A DNA stretch of 64,000 nucleotides from Parahoeflea olei (GCF_001703635.1 NZ_LQZT01000008.1:33546-97545), one strand, 5' to 3'; positions 28,481-37,360 are shown, numbered from the stretch's first letter. Numbers and translations: made by a program. The notes: a model not told the origin generated them from the letters alone.

Positions 28481-29407
28481 CTAGCTCTCCATGCCCGCTT
28501 CTTGCGTCGCCAGCGCGATCACGTCGGAAGGCGAAAGCCCGCTGGCGCGCAAGGCCGCGATCGACGTGGCGCCTTCGCTTTTGGAGAGCTTGCGCCCCTG
28601 CGGATCGCGGACAAGCCCATGATGGCGGTAGCGCGGCGTCGGCAGGCCGAGCAGGTGTTGCAGCAACCGGTGCACGGCGGTCGCGGTAAACAGGTCCTGC
28701 CCGCGGATGACATCGGTGATGGCCTGCACTGCGTCATCGACCGTTACCGCCAGGTGATAGCTGGTGGGCACGTCGCGGCGCGCAAGCACCACATCGCCCC
28801 AGGCGCCCGGGTCGGCGAGGATGGTGCCGGTTTCGCCGTCCGGACCGGTGCCGTGTTCTGTCCATGACAAGGGGTCGGGCAGGCCACGAAGCGCGGCTTC
28901 CATGTCCAGCCGCCAGGTGTGCGGCTCGCCCGCGGCGATGCGGCGCCGGCGCTCGGCCGCGGAGAGGCCGCGGTCGTTGCCCGGGTAGTGCGGTGCGCCG
29001 TCGGGATCGCGCGGCCAGGACGCGCCGGTGGCTTCCGCTTCGGCCACCTTGCGCGCGGTTTCGGCGCGGCTCATGAAGGCCGGATAGACGAGGCCAAGTT
29101 TCTTGAGCTCCGAAAGCGCTGCTTCGTAGTCCGGAAATTGTTCCGACTGCCGGCGCACGGGCGTGACCCAGTCGAGGCCGAGCCAGGCGAGGTCTTCCGC
29201 AATCGCCGCCTCGAATTCGGGCCGCGCGCGGGTGGTGTCGATATCCTCGATCCGGAGCAGGAAGGTGCCGCCCCGCGCGCGAGCAAAGCGCCAGTTGACG
29301 AGGGCGGAGCGGGCATGCCCGAGATGCAGGAGCCCGTTCGGGCTCGGGGCGAAACGGACCGTCGGGGGAGGCGTTGCGGTGTTGGCTGCGGCTGTGGCGT
29401 CTGGCAT
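28481..29407 (-). CDS. gluQRS: Glutamyl-Q tRNA(Asp) synthetase
   Basis: ATG 29407 (MPDATAAANTATPPPTV) follows AGAAGAAG and gives 308 residues; ATG 29422 is possible. Class I synthetase motifs are FAPSPNGLLHLGHA (HIGH-like) and GRKLSKSEG (KMSKS-like). The protein stops after the catalytic core, with no anticodon-binding domain, which defines GluQRS. It attaches glutamate to the queuosine base of tRNA-Asp. The cysteines that bind zinc in the E. coli enzyme are missing: the expected positions read YPAFMSRAE and HYPGNDRGL. Confidence 0.9.
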   Translation of the reverse strand: MPDATAAANTATPPPTVRFAPSPNGLLHLGHARSALVNWRFARARGGTFLLRIEDIDTTRARPEFEAAIAEDLAWLGLDWVTPVRRQSEQFPDYEAALSELKKLGLVYPAFMSRAETARKVAEAEATGASWPRDPDGAPHYPGNDRGLSAAERRRRIAAGEPHTWRLDMEAALRGLPDPLSWTEHGTGPDGETGTILADPGAWGDVVLARRDVPTSYHLAVTVDDAVQAITDVIRGQDLFTATAVHRLLQHLLGLPTPRYRHHGLVRDPQGRKLSKSEGATSIAALRASGLSPSDVIALATQEAGMES

Positions 29408-29490
29408 GGTGCTTCTTCTCATCTTTTGTCCATCCCGTCACGGGGACCCCGGCGATCGGGGAGGGCAATTTGCAAGCAGGAGCCAGCATC

Positions 29491-30138
29491 ATGCGCCGGA
29501 TCGACAGCGCCGAGGATATCGCGGAAGGCCTTGTGGCGCTCGCCGGGCGCGATCCGCGTCTGGCGCGGGTGATTCCGCTTGCCGGCCCGGTTCCGCTCCG
29601 GCGCAAGCCGCCCGGCTATGCGGCGCTCGCCGAAATCATCCTGTCGCAGATGGTCTCGAAGGCGAGCGCCAATGCGCTGTGGCGCAGGCTGGAACTGGCG
29701 GCCGGAGAGATCAGCCCGGCGACGGTGACCGGATTGTCCGCCGAGGCGCTGCGTGCGGCCGGGCTGTCGCGGGCCAAGGCCGAAACCCTGCAGCGCGTGG
29801 GAAATGCGGTGCTGTCGGGCGACCTCGATCTCGATGATCTGTGCGGACTCGACGGGCGCGAGGCGATCGCGACCCTGACGGCGATCAAGGGCCTGGGGCC
29901 CTGGACCGCGGAAGTCTATCTGCTGTTCTGCGCGGGCCATCCGGATGTGTTTCCCGCGGGCGACGTGGCGCTGCAAAGCGCTGCCGCCCATGCACTGGGG
30001 CTCGAAAGTCGGCCGCGGCCCGGACAACTGGCCGAGGTGGCGCTGCAATGGAGCCCCTGGCGCGGGGTCGCGGCGCGGCTGCTCTGGGCCTATTACGCAC
30101 AGGCGATGCGGCGCGACGCGCTGCCGCTCAATGGCTGA
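29491..30138 (+). CDS. DNA-3-methyladenine glycosylase II (AlkA-like)
   Basis: ATG 29491 follows AGGAG and gives 215 residues; the upstream open frame overlaps gluQRS and has no signal. The protein has the HhH-GPD layout: LSQMVSKASANALWRRL helix, helix-hairpin-helix TLTAIKGLGPWTAEVYLLF and the catalytic aspartate in FPAGDVALQ (Asp158). It excises alkylated bases. It lacks the N-terminal TBP-like domain of E. coli AlkA, as in the shorter members of the family. It is divergent from gluQRS by about 83 bases. Confidence 0.92.
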   Translation: MRRIDSAEDIAEGLVALAGRDPRLARVIPLAGPVPLRRKPPGYAALAEIILSQMVSKASANALWRRLELAAGEISPATVTGLSAEALRAAGLSRAKAETLQRVGNAVLSGDLDLDDLCGLDGREAIATLTAIKGLGPWTAEVYLLFCAGHPDVFPAGDVALQSAAAHALGLESRPRPGQLAEVALQWSPWRGVAARLLWAYYAQAMRRDALPLNG

Positions 30139-30275
30139 GCAACCGTGGCCGTGGTCCGCGCAGCCCGTGATCGGGCGCGAAACGACAATTGAAAGGCAGG
30201 TGCTTCACAATCCTGTCACGACCTGCCTAATATGGTGGCTGCAGATGCCGAATCGCTATCGCTCAGGAGAGCCGC

Positions 30276-30833
30276 TTGACGATTTATGTATCCCCGCAGT
30301 CCCTGCCAGCGCTCGTTCTGAATGCTGATTACAGGCCGTTGAGTTACTATCCGCTGTCGCTGTGGTCGTGGCAGGATGCCGTCAAGGCCGTGTTTCTCGA
30401 CCGGGTGCAGATCGTTGCGGAGTATGATCACGCGGTCTCTTCCCCGACATTCTCGATGCGACTGCCGAGTGTGGTCTGCCTCAAGACCTATATTAAGCCG
30501 TCCCGGTTTCCCGCTTTCACCCGCTTCAACGTGTTCCTGCGCGACCGCTTCGAGTGCCAGTATTGCGGCTCGCCGCACGAGCTGACCTTCGATCACGTGA
30601 TCCCGCGGCGCTGCGGCGGGGAAACCACCTGGGAAAACGTGGTCGCCGCCTGTTCTCCCTGCAACCTCAAAAAAGGGGGCATGATGCCGAAGCAGGCCGG
30701 CATGATCCCGCAGCAGAAGCCTTACCGGCCGAGCGTGCAGGACCTGCACAACAACGGCCGGATGTTTCCGCCGAACTTCCTGCATGAAAGCTGGATGGAC
30801 TATCTCTACTGGGACGTCGAACTGCAGCCCTAA
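30276..30833 (+). CDS. HNH endonuclease family protein
   Basis: The start is TTG 30276, with CAGGAGAG before it. The 185-residue protein carries an HNH zinc-finger nuclease domain: CQYCG (Cys94, Cys97), FDHVIPRRCGG (His107), TWENVVAACSPCN (Asn121, Cys126, Cys129). The N-terminal 85 residues (LVLNADYRPLSYYPLSLWSWQD) are shared with a chromosomal stand-alone HNH family that is not linked to a phage or restriction system. Its biological role is unknown to me. It lies alone between the AlkA-type glycosylase and dsbB. Confidence 0.88.
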   Translation: MTIYVSPQSLPALVLNADYRPLSYYPLSLWSWQDAVKAVFLDRVQIVAEYDHAVSSPTFSMRLPSVVCLKTYIKPSRFPAFTRFNVFLRDRFECQYCGSPHELTFDHVIPRRCGGETTWENVVAACSPCNLKKGGMMPKQAGMIPQQKPYRPSVQDLHNNGRMFPPNFLHESWMDYLYWDVELQP

Positions 30834-30850
30834 GCCGGTTCAGTCGCTGA

Positions 30851-31375
30851 TCAGCCCCTGGTCATCGCGCCGCGAAACGCGATGACGGCAAGCGCGGCAC
30901 TGACGAGCACGTTCCAGCCGGCAAACGACAACCCGAAAAGACGGAACACCGCCTCGTCGCAGGATGGCGGTTTTTTCGAGTTCAGATCGCCCAGCAGCGA
31001 GCCGGCGTCGGTGGTCACGCCGGCTGCGGTGTTGGTGCAACTGGCCGGTCCGGCCCACCAGTGCCATTCGACGCCGGAATGATAGATCGCGTAGCCGAGC
31101 CCGTAGAGCATCAGCAGGCCGCCGATCGCGAGCAGGCCGCGCACAGCCCAGGACGGGCCGCGGAACAGGGAGAGCAGGGCCGCGATTAGCATCAGCGGCG
31201 CGCCGATGTAATAGGGGACGCGCTGCAGCAGGCACAGGGCGCAGGGGATGTAGCCGCCGATATGCTCGAAGCCGAGCGCGCTCAGAACCACAGCCGCCAT
31301 GGCGACAGCGAGAAACGCGGCACTCAGGGTTCGTGTCCGGACGGGATCGGGACGGGAGAGATCAGACATCGTCAT
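30851..31375 (-). CDS. dsbB: Disulfide bond formation protein B
   Basis: The 174-residue protein has four membrane helices with the quinone-reactive pair CALC (Cys45, Cys48) in the first periplasmic loop and Cys113 and Cys139 in the second loop, the standard DsbB set. It reoxidises DsbA with quinone as acceptor. ATG 31375 or ATG 31369 may be the start. It begins two bases after the YqaA-type gene stop, so it is the second gene of that operon. It converges with the HNH gene (17-base gap). Confidence 0.92.
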   Translation of the reverse strand: MTMSDLSRPDPVRTRTLSAAFLAVAMAAVVLSALGFEHIGGYIPCALCLLQRVPYYIGAPLMLIAALLSLFRGPSWAVRGLLAIGGLLMLYGLGYAIYHSGVEWHWWAGPASCTNTAAGVTTDAGSLLGDLNSKKPPSCDEAVFRLFGLSFAGWNVLVSAALAVIAFRGAMTRG

Positions 31376-31377
31376 GT

Positions 31378-31959
31378 TCAGAACACGTATTTGATTGCAT
31401 AGAAGCCGCCGATCAGAAGCACCATGAACAGGGTGAAAAGAAGGCCGAGATATTTCTCGATGAAGACCCGGATCGGCGGGCCGAAGCGGGAGAGAAGCCA
31501 GGCGACCAGAAAGAAGCGGAACGCCCGGCCGATGACGCTGACCACCGCGAAGACCAGCAGATTGAGGCCGGTGGCGCCGGAAAAGATGGTCAGCACCTTG
31601 TAGGGAAACGGGGTGATGGCGGCGAACAGCACGCCCCAGCCGCCCCAGGTGTTGTACCAGGCCGAGATCTGTTCGAACTTGTCGGCGGCGCCATAGGTCT
31701 CGAGCAGCCAGATGCCGATGCTCTCATAGAGGAACATGCCGATCGCGTAGCCCAGAAACGCGCCGGCCACGGAGGCCACAGTGCAGATCACGGCAAGCCG
31801 GATCCAGGCTTGCGGCTTGGCGAGCGTCATCGGGATCAGCAGCACGTCGGGCGGGATCGGGAAGAACGAGCTTTCCGCAAAGGACACCGCGAACAGCCCC
31901 TTTTCGGCATGCCGCGTGGCGGCAAGCGACATGGTCCAGTCATACAGTCTGCGAAGCAT
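31378..31959 (-). CDS. YqaA/DedA-type VTT domain membrane protein
   Basis: ATG 31959 (MLRRLYDWTMSLAATRHAE) follows AGAAGG and gives 193 residues; the longer frame has no support. The protein has the YqaA/VTT landmarks FAVSFAESSFFPIPPDVLLIPM, GYAIGMFLYESIG and AITPFPYKVLTIFSGATGLN, with about five membrane helices. VTT/DedA proteins are proposed lipid scramblases or transporters; for YqaA the activity is not known. The gene is directly upstream of dsbB. Confidence 0.88.
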   Translation of the reverse strand: MLRRLYDWTMSLAATRHAEKGLFAVSFAESSFFPIPPDVLLIPMTLAKPQAWIRLAVICTVASVAGAFLGYAIGMFLYESIGIWLLETYGAADKFEQISAWYNTWGGWGVLFAAITPFPYKVLTIFSGATGLNLLVFAVVSVIGRAFRFFLVAWLLSRFGPPIRVFIEKYLGLLFTLFMVLLIGGFYAIKYVF

Positions 31960-32082
31960 GGTGGCCTTCTCGCGGGACAGCGGCGTTGGCTGCCTCATAA
32001 TCCGAAAGCGGCGCCGGGTAAACACGCCAAGGGCTGGAGCGCGCGGCAATTGGCGCCGAAACACCGAATCGTGAAAAAGCGT

Positions 32083-32110
32083 TTGACCGGAACAAATCGC
32101 CGACTATAGT
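32083..32110 (+). promoter_or_regulatory. tRNA-Leu promoter
   Basis: TTGACC (32083-32088) and TATAGT (32105-32110) are separated by 16 bases and followed by the GC-rich CCCGCC discriminator, typical of growth-rate-controlled stable RNA promoters. The tRNA begins 31 bases after the -10. Confidence 0.75.
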
Positions 32111-32141
32111 CCCGCCGTCCGGTCGCCACGCGCGGCCCGGC

Positions 32142-32226
32142 GCCCCTTTGGCGGAATTGGTAGACGCGCCGCACTCAAAATGCGGTTCCGAAAGGAGTTC
32201 CGGTTCGAGTCCGGAAGGGGGCACCA
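32142..32226 (+). tRNA. tRNA-Leu (anticodon CAA)
   Basis: The acceptor stem pairs GCCCCTT (32142-32148) with AGGGGGC, a G-T pair included, followed by A and an encoded CCA (32224-32226). The anticodon stem-loop is CCGCA-CTCAAAA-TGCGG, so the anticodon is CAA. There is a long variable arm (TTCCGAAAGGAG region) and the T-loop TTCGAGT in a CCGG stem, all as expected for a class II leucine tRNA of 82 bases plus CCA. It reads UUG codons. Confidence 0.97.
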
Positions 32227-32299
32227 CTTCTCACATTTTCCGTCTCGCACACTGTCATTCACTGTGGCAGTTGAAAGCGTGATTGCGTTCGCTGTCCGT

Positions 32300-34102
32300 T
32301 CAACGCTGGTGAATATGGCGACCCGGGGCCGGTTCGAGCGGCGGGTAGCCGCGGTCGGGGGCGCCGAATGCGGGCGGATCGGACCTGCCGCTGCTTTTGG
32401 CGGCGAGCCAGCCGCTCCAGTCCGGCCACCACGAGCCCTGGCGCGGTGGCGTGCCGGCCAGCCAGCTGTCGGGATCGACATAGAGCGCGCCGGCCGGGCG
32501 GTGGGAGATGCGGTAGTGGCGGTGGAGGTGTCCGGGTTCGGAGACGATGCCGCCATTGTGGCCGCCGCTTGTGAGCACGAAGGTCAGGTCGCCATCGGTG
32601 AACAGGCGGGTCTTGTAGACCGATTTCCAGGGCGCGATGTGATCGGTTTCGGTGCCGATCACGAACATAGGCACGGTGATGTCCTTGAGCGCGATCACCC
32701 GGCCCTCGACCGCGAAGCGCCCGGCCGACAGCCGGTTTTCCAGGAACAGGCTCCTGAGATACTCCGAATGCATGCGCGCCGGCATGCGGGTGGTATCCGC
32801 GTTCCAGACCCCGATATCGGTGGGCATTTCGTCGCGGCCAAGGCAATAGCGCCGTACCGCACGCGTGTAGATCAGGTCCTCGGCCCGGATCGAGGCGAAG
32901 GCACCTGCCATCTGCTGGCGGTCGAGATAGCCCTGCTCCCACATCAGGTCCTCCAGAAACGCGATCTGGCTTTCGTCGAGGAACAGCATCAGTTCCCCGG
33001 CTTCGGAGAAATCCACCTGAGCTGCCATCAGCGTCACGCTCGCGAGCCTGTCGTCGTTGTCGCGGGCCATGGTGGCCGCCGCAATCGCCAGCATGGTGCC
33101 GCCCAGGCAGTAGCCGCAGGCATGGATCCGGCGCCCGGGCATGATGGCGCCAACCGCCTCAAGGGCCGTCATCACGCCGCGCAGGCGGTAATCCTCGAGC
33201 GACAGGTCCTTCTGCTCCGCGGACGGATTGCACCAGGAGATCGCGAACACCGTGAAACCCTGTCCGACAAGATAGTTGATCAGCGAGTTGTGCGGTGAAA
33301 GATCGAGAATGTAATATTTCATGATCCAGGCAGGGACGATCAGCACCGGTTCGCTGTGAACCCCGGGCGTCTGTGGCGCGTATTGCAAGAGTTCGAAGAT
33401 GTCGTTGCGGTAGACCACCTCTCCCTTCGTGCAGGCGATGTCCTTGCCCGGTTCGCAGCCCGCGGGGCGCGGCATGGCGCCAGGGTGCAGCGCCTCGCGC
33501 ATGTCTTCTGCGGCCTGGGCTGCGCCTTCGACCAGGTTGCGGCCCCCGGTCCTGGCGGTCTCGGCGAGGATTTCAGGATTCATCCAGGCGAAATTCGAGG
33601 GCGAGACCGTATCGAGCGTCTGGCGCGCCAGAAACCGGGCGCGTTCGGCCTCGTGCCGGGAGAGCCCGGGTATGCCGGCGGTGGCCTGGTCCCACCAGTC
33701 CTGAACCGCGAGAAAGCCTTGCTGCCACAGTCGGAAGGGCGGCTCGGCCCAGCCGGCATCGGCGAAGCGGTGGTCGAAGGGTTTTGGCGCAAATGGTGCC
33801 TCAGGGGCCTGGCCGAGGCCGCTCCGGGCGGCAAAGTCCATCAGCTGGAGCGCGGAATCGCGGGCGTGGGCGGCAAGTTCGAGCTGCCGTCCCGGTGCGC
33901 GTGCGAGATGGTTTGTCCATGCGGCCCAGGTTTCGGCAATGCCGAAGGGAGACACGCCCCCGGTTGCGCGGGCGAAGGCGCCGCGCAGCTTGCGGTCGAT
34001 CCCGGCATAGGGACTGGCATCGGCCCCCGCCTCCGCGCGGGGCGGGGCTTTTACGGGTGCAGGGGCTTTTGCCTGCGCGGGCCTTGCGGGTTGGTTCTGC
34101 AT
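32300..34102 (-). CDS. phaC: Class I poly(3-hydroxyalkanoate) synthase
   Basis: The 600-residue protein has the PhaC N-terminal domain and an alpha/beta-hydrolase catalytic domain. The nucleophile cysteine is Cys332 in HACGYCLGGT (the modified lipase box), with the aspartate in GTETDHIAPWKS and the histidine in SGGHNGGIV. It polymerises 3-hydroxybutyryl-CoA into storage granules. The N-terminal 30 residues are Ala/Pro-rich. It is divergent from an acyl-CoA synthetase gene across a 277-base gap holding an FNR/FixK-type box, so oxygen-limited expression is plausible. Confidence 0.95.
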   Translation of the reverse strand: MQNQPARPAQAKAPAPVKAPPRAEAGADASPYAGIDRKLRGAFARATGGVSPFGIAETWAAWTNHLARAPGRQLELAAHARDSALQLMDFAARSGLGQAPEAPFAPKPFDHRFADAGWAEPPFRLWQQGFLAVQDWWDQATAGIPGLSRHEAERARFLARQTLDTVSPSNFAWMNPEILAETARTGGRNLVEGAAQAAEDMREALHPGAMPRPAGCEPGKDIACTKGEVVYRNDIFELLQYAPQTPGVHSEPVLIVPAWIMKYYILDLSPHNSLINYLVGQGFTVFAISWCNPSAEQKDLSLEDYRLRGVMTALEAVGAIMPGRRIHACGYCLGGTMLAIAAATMARDNDDRLASVTLMAAQVDFSEAGELMLFLDESQIAFLEDLMWEQGYLDRQQMAGAFASIRAEDLIYTRAVRRYCLGRDEMPTDIGVWNADTTRMPARMHSEYLRSLFLENRLSAGRFAVEGRVIALKDITVPMFVIGTETDHIAPWKSVYKTRLFTDGDLTFVLTSGGHNGGIVSEPGHLHRHYRISHRPAGALYVDPDSWLAGTPPRQGSWWPDWSGWLAAKSSGRSDPPAFGAPDRGYPPLEPAPGRHIHQR

Positions 34103-34165
34103 GCTGGCGCCCTCCGGGCCTGAGCGATCGGTGTTGGCACAGCTTAGCGGCCGCCGGCGGCCCTG

Positions 34166-34183
34166 CTTTGACGGAGGTCAAAG
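34166..34183. promoter_or_regulatory. FNR/FixK-type box upstream of phaC
   Basis: CTTTGAC-GGAG-GTCAAAG is a perfect 7+4+7 inverted repeat and matches the CRP/FNR-family pattern TTGAY-N4-RTCAA. It is centred 72 bases upstream of the phaC ATG. A plausible -10 TAAGCT (minus strand, 34141-34146) puts its centre near -40.5, the class II activator position. It could alternatively serve the divergent acyl-CoA synthetase gene, whose start is about 200 bases away. The regulator itself (FixK, FnrN, Dnr or NnrR type) is not in the window. Confidence 0.65.
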
Positions 34184-34379
34184 CGGCGGAGTGGCGCCTG
34201 CATGATCGCCTGTTCCGGCGACTGTACGCCCGATGCTGCTCAAACCCTGATACAGATCGGTGACGCGAAAACCGGAGCGGCTCTTCATTCCTCCGGCTTC
34301 GCCTGATAGGAAACAGGCGGCGCCGGAACTTCCGCCCCCCGCGGGAAGGGTCCGGGCGCCTTCGCAAGGACCCTTGCCC

Positions 34380-36074
34380 ATGTTTTTGCCCTCCGGAGAG
34401 AGCCTCGAAGACATTGCCGCACGGTTTTGCTGGGATGTCCCGGAGGATTTCAACATCGGCCGTGCCGTGTCCGATGCCTGGGCGGCGCGGGAGCCCGGGC
34501 GGATCTGCCTGGAACATTTTCATCCCGACGGACCGCCGGACCGGCTGAGCTACGAGGCGCTCGCGCGGCGATCGAATGCCTTTGCCCGGGGATTGCAGTC
34601 GCTCGGGGTGGAGCGCGGTGACCGGGTGGCGCTGATGCTGCCGCAGGGCTTCGAGACGGTCATCGCCCATGTCGCCATCTACAAGCTTGGCGCGATCGCG
34701 GTGCCGCTGGCGCTGCTGTTCGGTGTCGAGGCGGTCGAGCACCGGCTGCGCGCCGCGGGTGTCAAGCTGCTGGTCACCACTGCCGGCGGCCACGAGAAGG
34801 TGGCCGGGATCGCGGAGCGGCTGCCGGCGCTCGAGGCCGTGGTCGTAACGGGCGAGGGGGCGGCAGAGCTGAAGGGGGGCGCTCAGGCGGGCCTCGCCAC
34901 GGCTGGCTTCACGGCGCTTGAGACAGCGCATCCGGATGCCCCGATTGAAATCCGGACCGGCGCCGATGATCCCGCGATGATGATCTTCACCTCCGGCACC
35001 ACCGGGCCGCCAAAGGGGGCGCTGCATGGGCACCGGGTGCTGATCGGGCATATCCCCGGCGTGCAGACCCATCACGAATTCATGCCGCAGCCGGGCGACA
35101 GGCTCTGGACGCCGGCCGACTGGGCCTGGGCCGGCGGCCTGCTCAACGTGCTTCTGCCCGGGCTGTTGCTGGGCGTGCCGGTGGTCTCGTCGCGGGCGCA
35201 GAAATTCGATCCGGAACTGGCCTACCGGATCATGGCCGAGATGCGGGTGCGCAACGCCTTCATCCCGCCGACGGCGCTCCGGATCATGCGCACGGTCGCC
35301 GATCCGCTGTCGCGCCACCGGCTCGACCTGCGCACCATCGGCTCGGGCGGCGAGGCGCTGGGCCGCGAGACCTATGACTGGGCGAAGCAGGTGCTGGGCC
35401 TGACCATCAACGAGTTCTACGGCCAGACCGAGTGCAACCTGGTGCTCTCGTCCTCGGCGATCCTGGGCGTGAGCCGCGGCGGCGCCATCGGCAAGCCGGT
35501 GCCGGGGCACACCGTGGCGGTGATCGACGGCGAGGGCCGGGAGGTGGCCGACGGCGTGTCGGGCCAGATCGCGGTGAAACGCCCGGATCCGGTTATGTTT
35601 CTCGGCTACTGGCAGAACGAGGCAGCGACCGCCGCCAAGTTCATCGGCGACTGGATGGTGACCGGCGACCAGGGCGTGCGCGACGCCGAGGGCTATTTCT
35701 CGTTCTTCGGCCGCGATGACGACGTTATCACCTCGTCGGGCTACCGGATCGGCCCCGGCGAGATCGAGGACTGCCTGACCGGCCATCCGGCCGTGGCGCT
35801 GGCGGCCGTGGTGGGCAAGCCGGATGCGATGCGCACCGAGATCGTCAAGGCTTATATCGTTCCGGCCCCCGGCTTTGTGGCGGACCAGGCGCTGGCCTTG
35901 GAAATCCGCGATTGGGTGAAGACGCGGCTGTCGGCGCATGAATATCCGCGCGAGATCGATTTCGTCGACAGCCTGCCGCTGACGACCACCGGCAAGGTCG
36001 TCAGGCGGGTCCTGAGGGACCGTGCCATCGCCGAAGCGGCCGAAAGCGGGGTGGGAGAACCGTCAGGGTCCTGA
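34380..36074 (+). CDS. Acyl-CoA synthetase (AMP-binding family)
   Basis: ATG 34380 (MFLPSGESLEDIAARF) follows AAGGA and gives 564 residues; the upstream 40 residues of the frame look like untranslated sequence. Motifs are MIFTSGTTGPPKGALHGH (P-loop), INEFYGQTECN, WMVTGDQGVRDAEGYFSFFGR and the adenylate-transferring lysine in TTTGKVVRR. The family activates medium- or short-chain acids to acyl-CoA via acyl-AMP. Being divergent from phaC suggests it feeds or recycles CoA thioesters for polymer metabolism (inference). Confidence 0.9.
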   Translation: MFLPSGESLEDIAARFCWDVPEDFNIGRAVSDAWAAREPGRICLEHFHPDGPPDRLSYEALARRSNAFARGLQSLGVERGDRVALMLPQGFETVIAHVAIYKLGAIAVPLALLFGVEAVEHRLRAAGVKLLVTTAGGHEKVAGIAERLPALEAVVVTGEGAAELKGGAQAGLATAGFTALETAHPDAPIEIRTGADDPAMMIFTSGTTGPPKGALHGHRVLIGHIPGVQTHHEFMPQPGDRLWTPADWAWAGGLLNVLLPGLLLGVPVVSSRAQKFDPELAYRIMAEMRVRNAFIPPTALRIMRTVADPLSRHRLDLRTIGSGGEALGRETYDWAKQVLGLTINEFYGQTECNLVLSSSAILGVSRGGAIGKPVPGHTVAVIDGEGREVADGVSGQIAVKRPDPVMFLGYWQNEAATAAKFIGDWMVTGDQGVRDAEGYFSFFGRDDDVITSSGYRIGPGEIEDCLTGHPAVALAAVVGKPDAMRTEIVKAYIVPAPGFVADQALALEIRDWVKTRLSAHEYPREIDFVDSLPLTTTGKVVRRVLRDRAIAEAAESGVGEPSGS

Positions 36075-36085
36075 GCACGTCCCGA

Positions 36086-37360
36086 TCAGCGCCGGGCCAT
36101 GCCGCGGATCTTCTCGCGGATCATTCGGGCGACGTTGCGGGTGTTGCGATAGATGTGAAGCTGGGTTGCGACCTGGCGCACATCGCGGTCGTGCCTGGGG
36201 CTGAGCCCCACCACCATGATTCCCATCGGTTCGCGTTCCGTCCACATCCGGCTCATCACCGGATGGTCGGGGACCGCGCAGGAATCGGTCCGGCGGATGT
36301 TGAGATCGTCGAGATGCCATTCGGTCAGCCGGTCCACCAGCAGCTTGCCCGGCGAATAGGCGGCATAGGTCTCGTTGTAGGCGGTTTTCCAGGTCCAGGC
36401 CTCGCCGGACGAGATGAAGACGATCATGGAGGCGATCGGCTCGTCATCGAGCGCGAGCGCGTGGATGCGGACGCTGTCGGTTTCGGCAAGCCCGTTGATT
36501 GCCTCGCGTGCGAAGGCGGCGCGATAGCGGTCGGCGACCATGGCCGACTTGCGCCGACCCTTCCAGCCCGAATCCTCGAGCGTCAGGAATTCTTCCAGAT
36601 GATAGCGGATCTCCTCGGGCTGGCGGGCGACCATGTAGCTCAGTTCGCCATGTTCGGACAGGCGGCGCCACTGCCGGCGCATGTCCCGCCGGTGGTGCGA
36701 CGACATGGAGCCGGCGAGATAGTCGGCGCCGTCGAGCGTGCTTTCGAGGAACGGGCGCTGGACTTCGTCGGTGACGGCAACCGAGAGGTTGCGGGCCGCC
36801 GCGACGGCGCGCACCAGGCCTGCCACCGGGCCGTTCAATCGCATGTCGGGCAGGACCAGGATGCCCGGTAGGCCCGACTCGGGACGGCTCAGCGCCTCAA
36901 GCATGTTGTCGAGCGTTTCCGCTGCATCCTCGCGGTCGAGCAGCGGCGTGCCCAGCGGCCCGAACGGATTGGCCCAGGCGCGGATGATGGAGGGGCCGAC
37001 CGAAAAGCCGGGCTTTTCGACCGAGAAGGGCAAGAGCAGCCGCATCCTCGAGCGCGCCGGCGTTTCGTCGCGCATCAGCATCAGGCGAATGACCCTGTCT
37101 TCCAGGCGCGGCATGGCCGGTGCCAGGAACCGGCCCGAGAAGAAGATGTTCGGCTCCAGCGCGCGGTTGGTGAGGAAATCAAGTTCTTCCTGCAGGTCAT
37201 AGCCCGCGCGCGCCGGATAGATCGCCAGATGCCGGCCCGGACGGCCGACTTCGATATCGGTTTCGGGCAGCGGCCGTGCGGCTTCGACCTCGGCGAGTTC
37301 GCCGATCATGGTGTTGGCCTGGCTCGCGGCCTGTTCATGGACGATGGGGCTGGAGGCCAT
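36086..37360 (-). CDS. CelD/BcsL-type GNAT acetyltransferase
   Basis: The 424-residue protein shows the CelD/BcsL pattern: an N-terminal half with EPNIFFSGRFLAPAM, and a C-terminal FemAB-like GNAT domain with HRRDMRRQWRRLSEHGE, EDSGWKGRRKSAM, and FISSGEAWTWKTAYNETYAAYSPGKLL. Members are often found with exopolysaccharide genes and are proposed to acylate polysaccharide or a carrier lipid. It begins two bases after the flippase stop, so it is co-transcribed with it. Confidence 0.85.
   Translation of the reverse strand: MASSPIVHEQAASQANTMIGELAEVEAARPLPETDIEVGRPGRHLAIYPARAGYDLQEELDFLTNRALEPNIFFSGRFLAPAMPRLEDRVIRLMLMRDETPARSRMRLLLPFSVEKPGFSVGPSIIRAWANPFGPLGTPLLDREDAAETLDNMLEALSRPESGLPGILVLPDMRLNGPVAGLVRAVAAARNLSVAVTDEVQRPFLESTLDGADYLAGSMSSHHRRDMRRQWRRLSEHGELSYMVARQPEEIRYHLEEFLTLEDSGWKGRRKSAMVADRYRAAFAREAINGLAETDSVRIHALALDDEPIASMIVFISSGEAWTWKTAYNETYAAYSPGKLLVDRLTEWHLDDLNIRRTDSCAVPDHPVMSRMWTEREPMGIMVVGLSPRHDRDVRQVATQLHIYRNTRNVARMIREKIRGMARR

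Noticed and set aside
33801..35939. A 712-residue minus-strand frame over the acyl-CoA synthetase
   Set aside because: It covers the start of phaC in a different frame and is antisense to a gene with full AMP-binding motifs.
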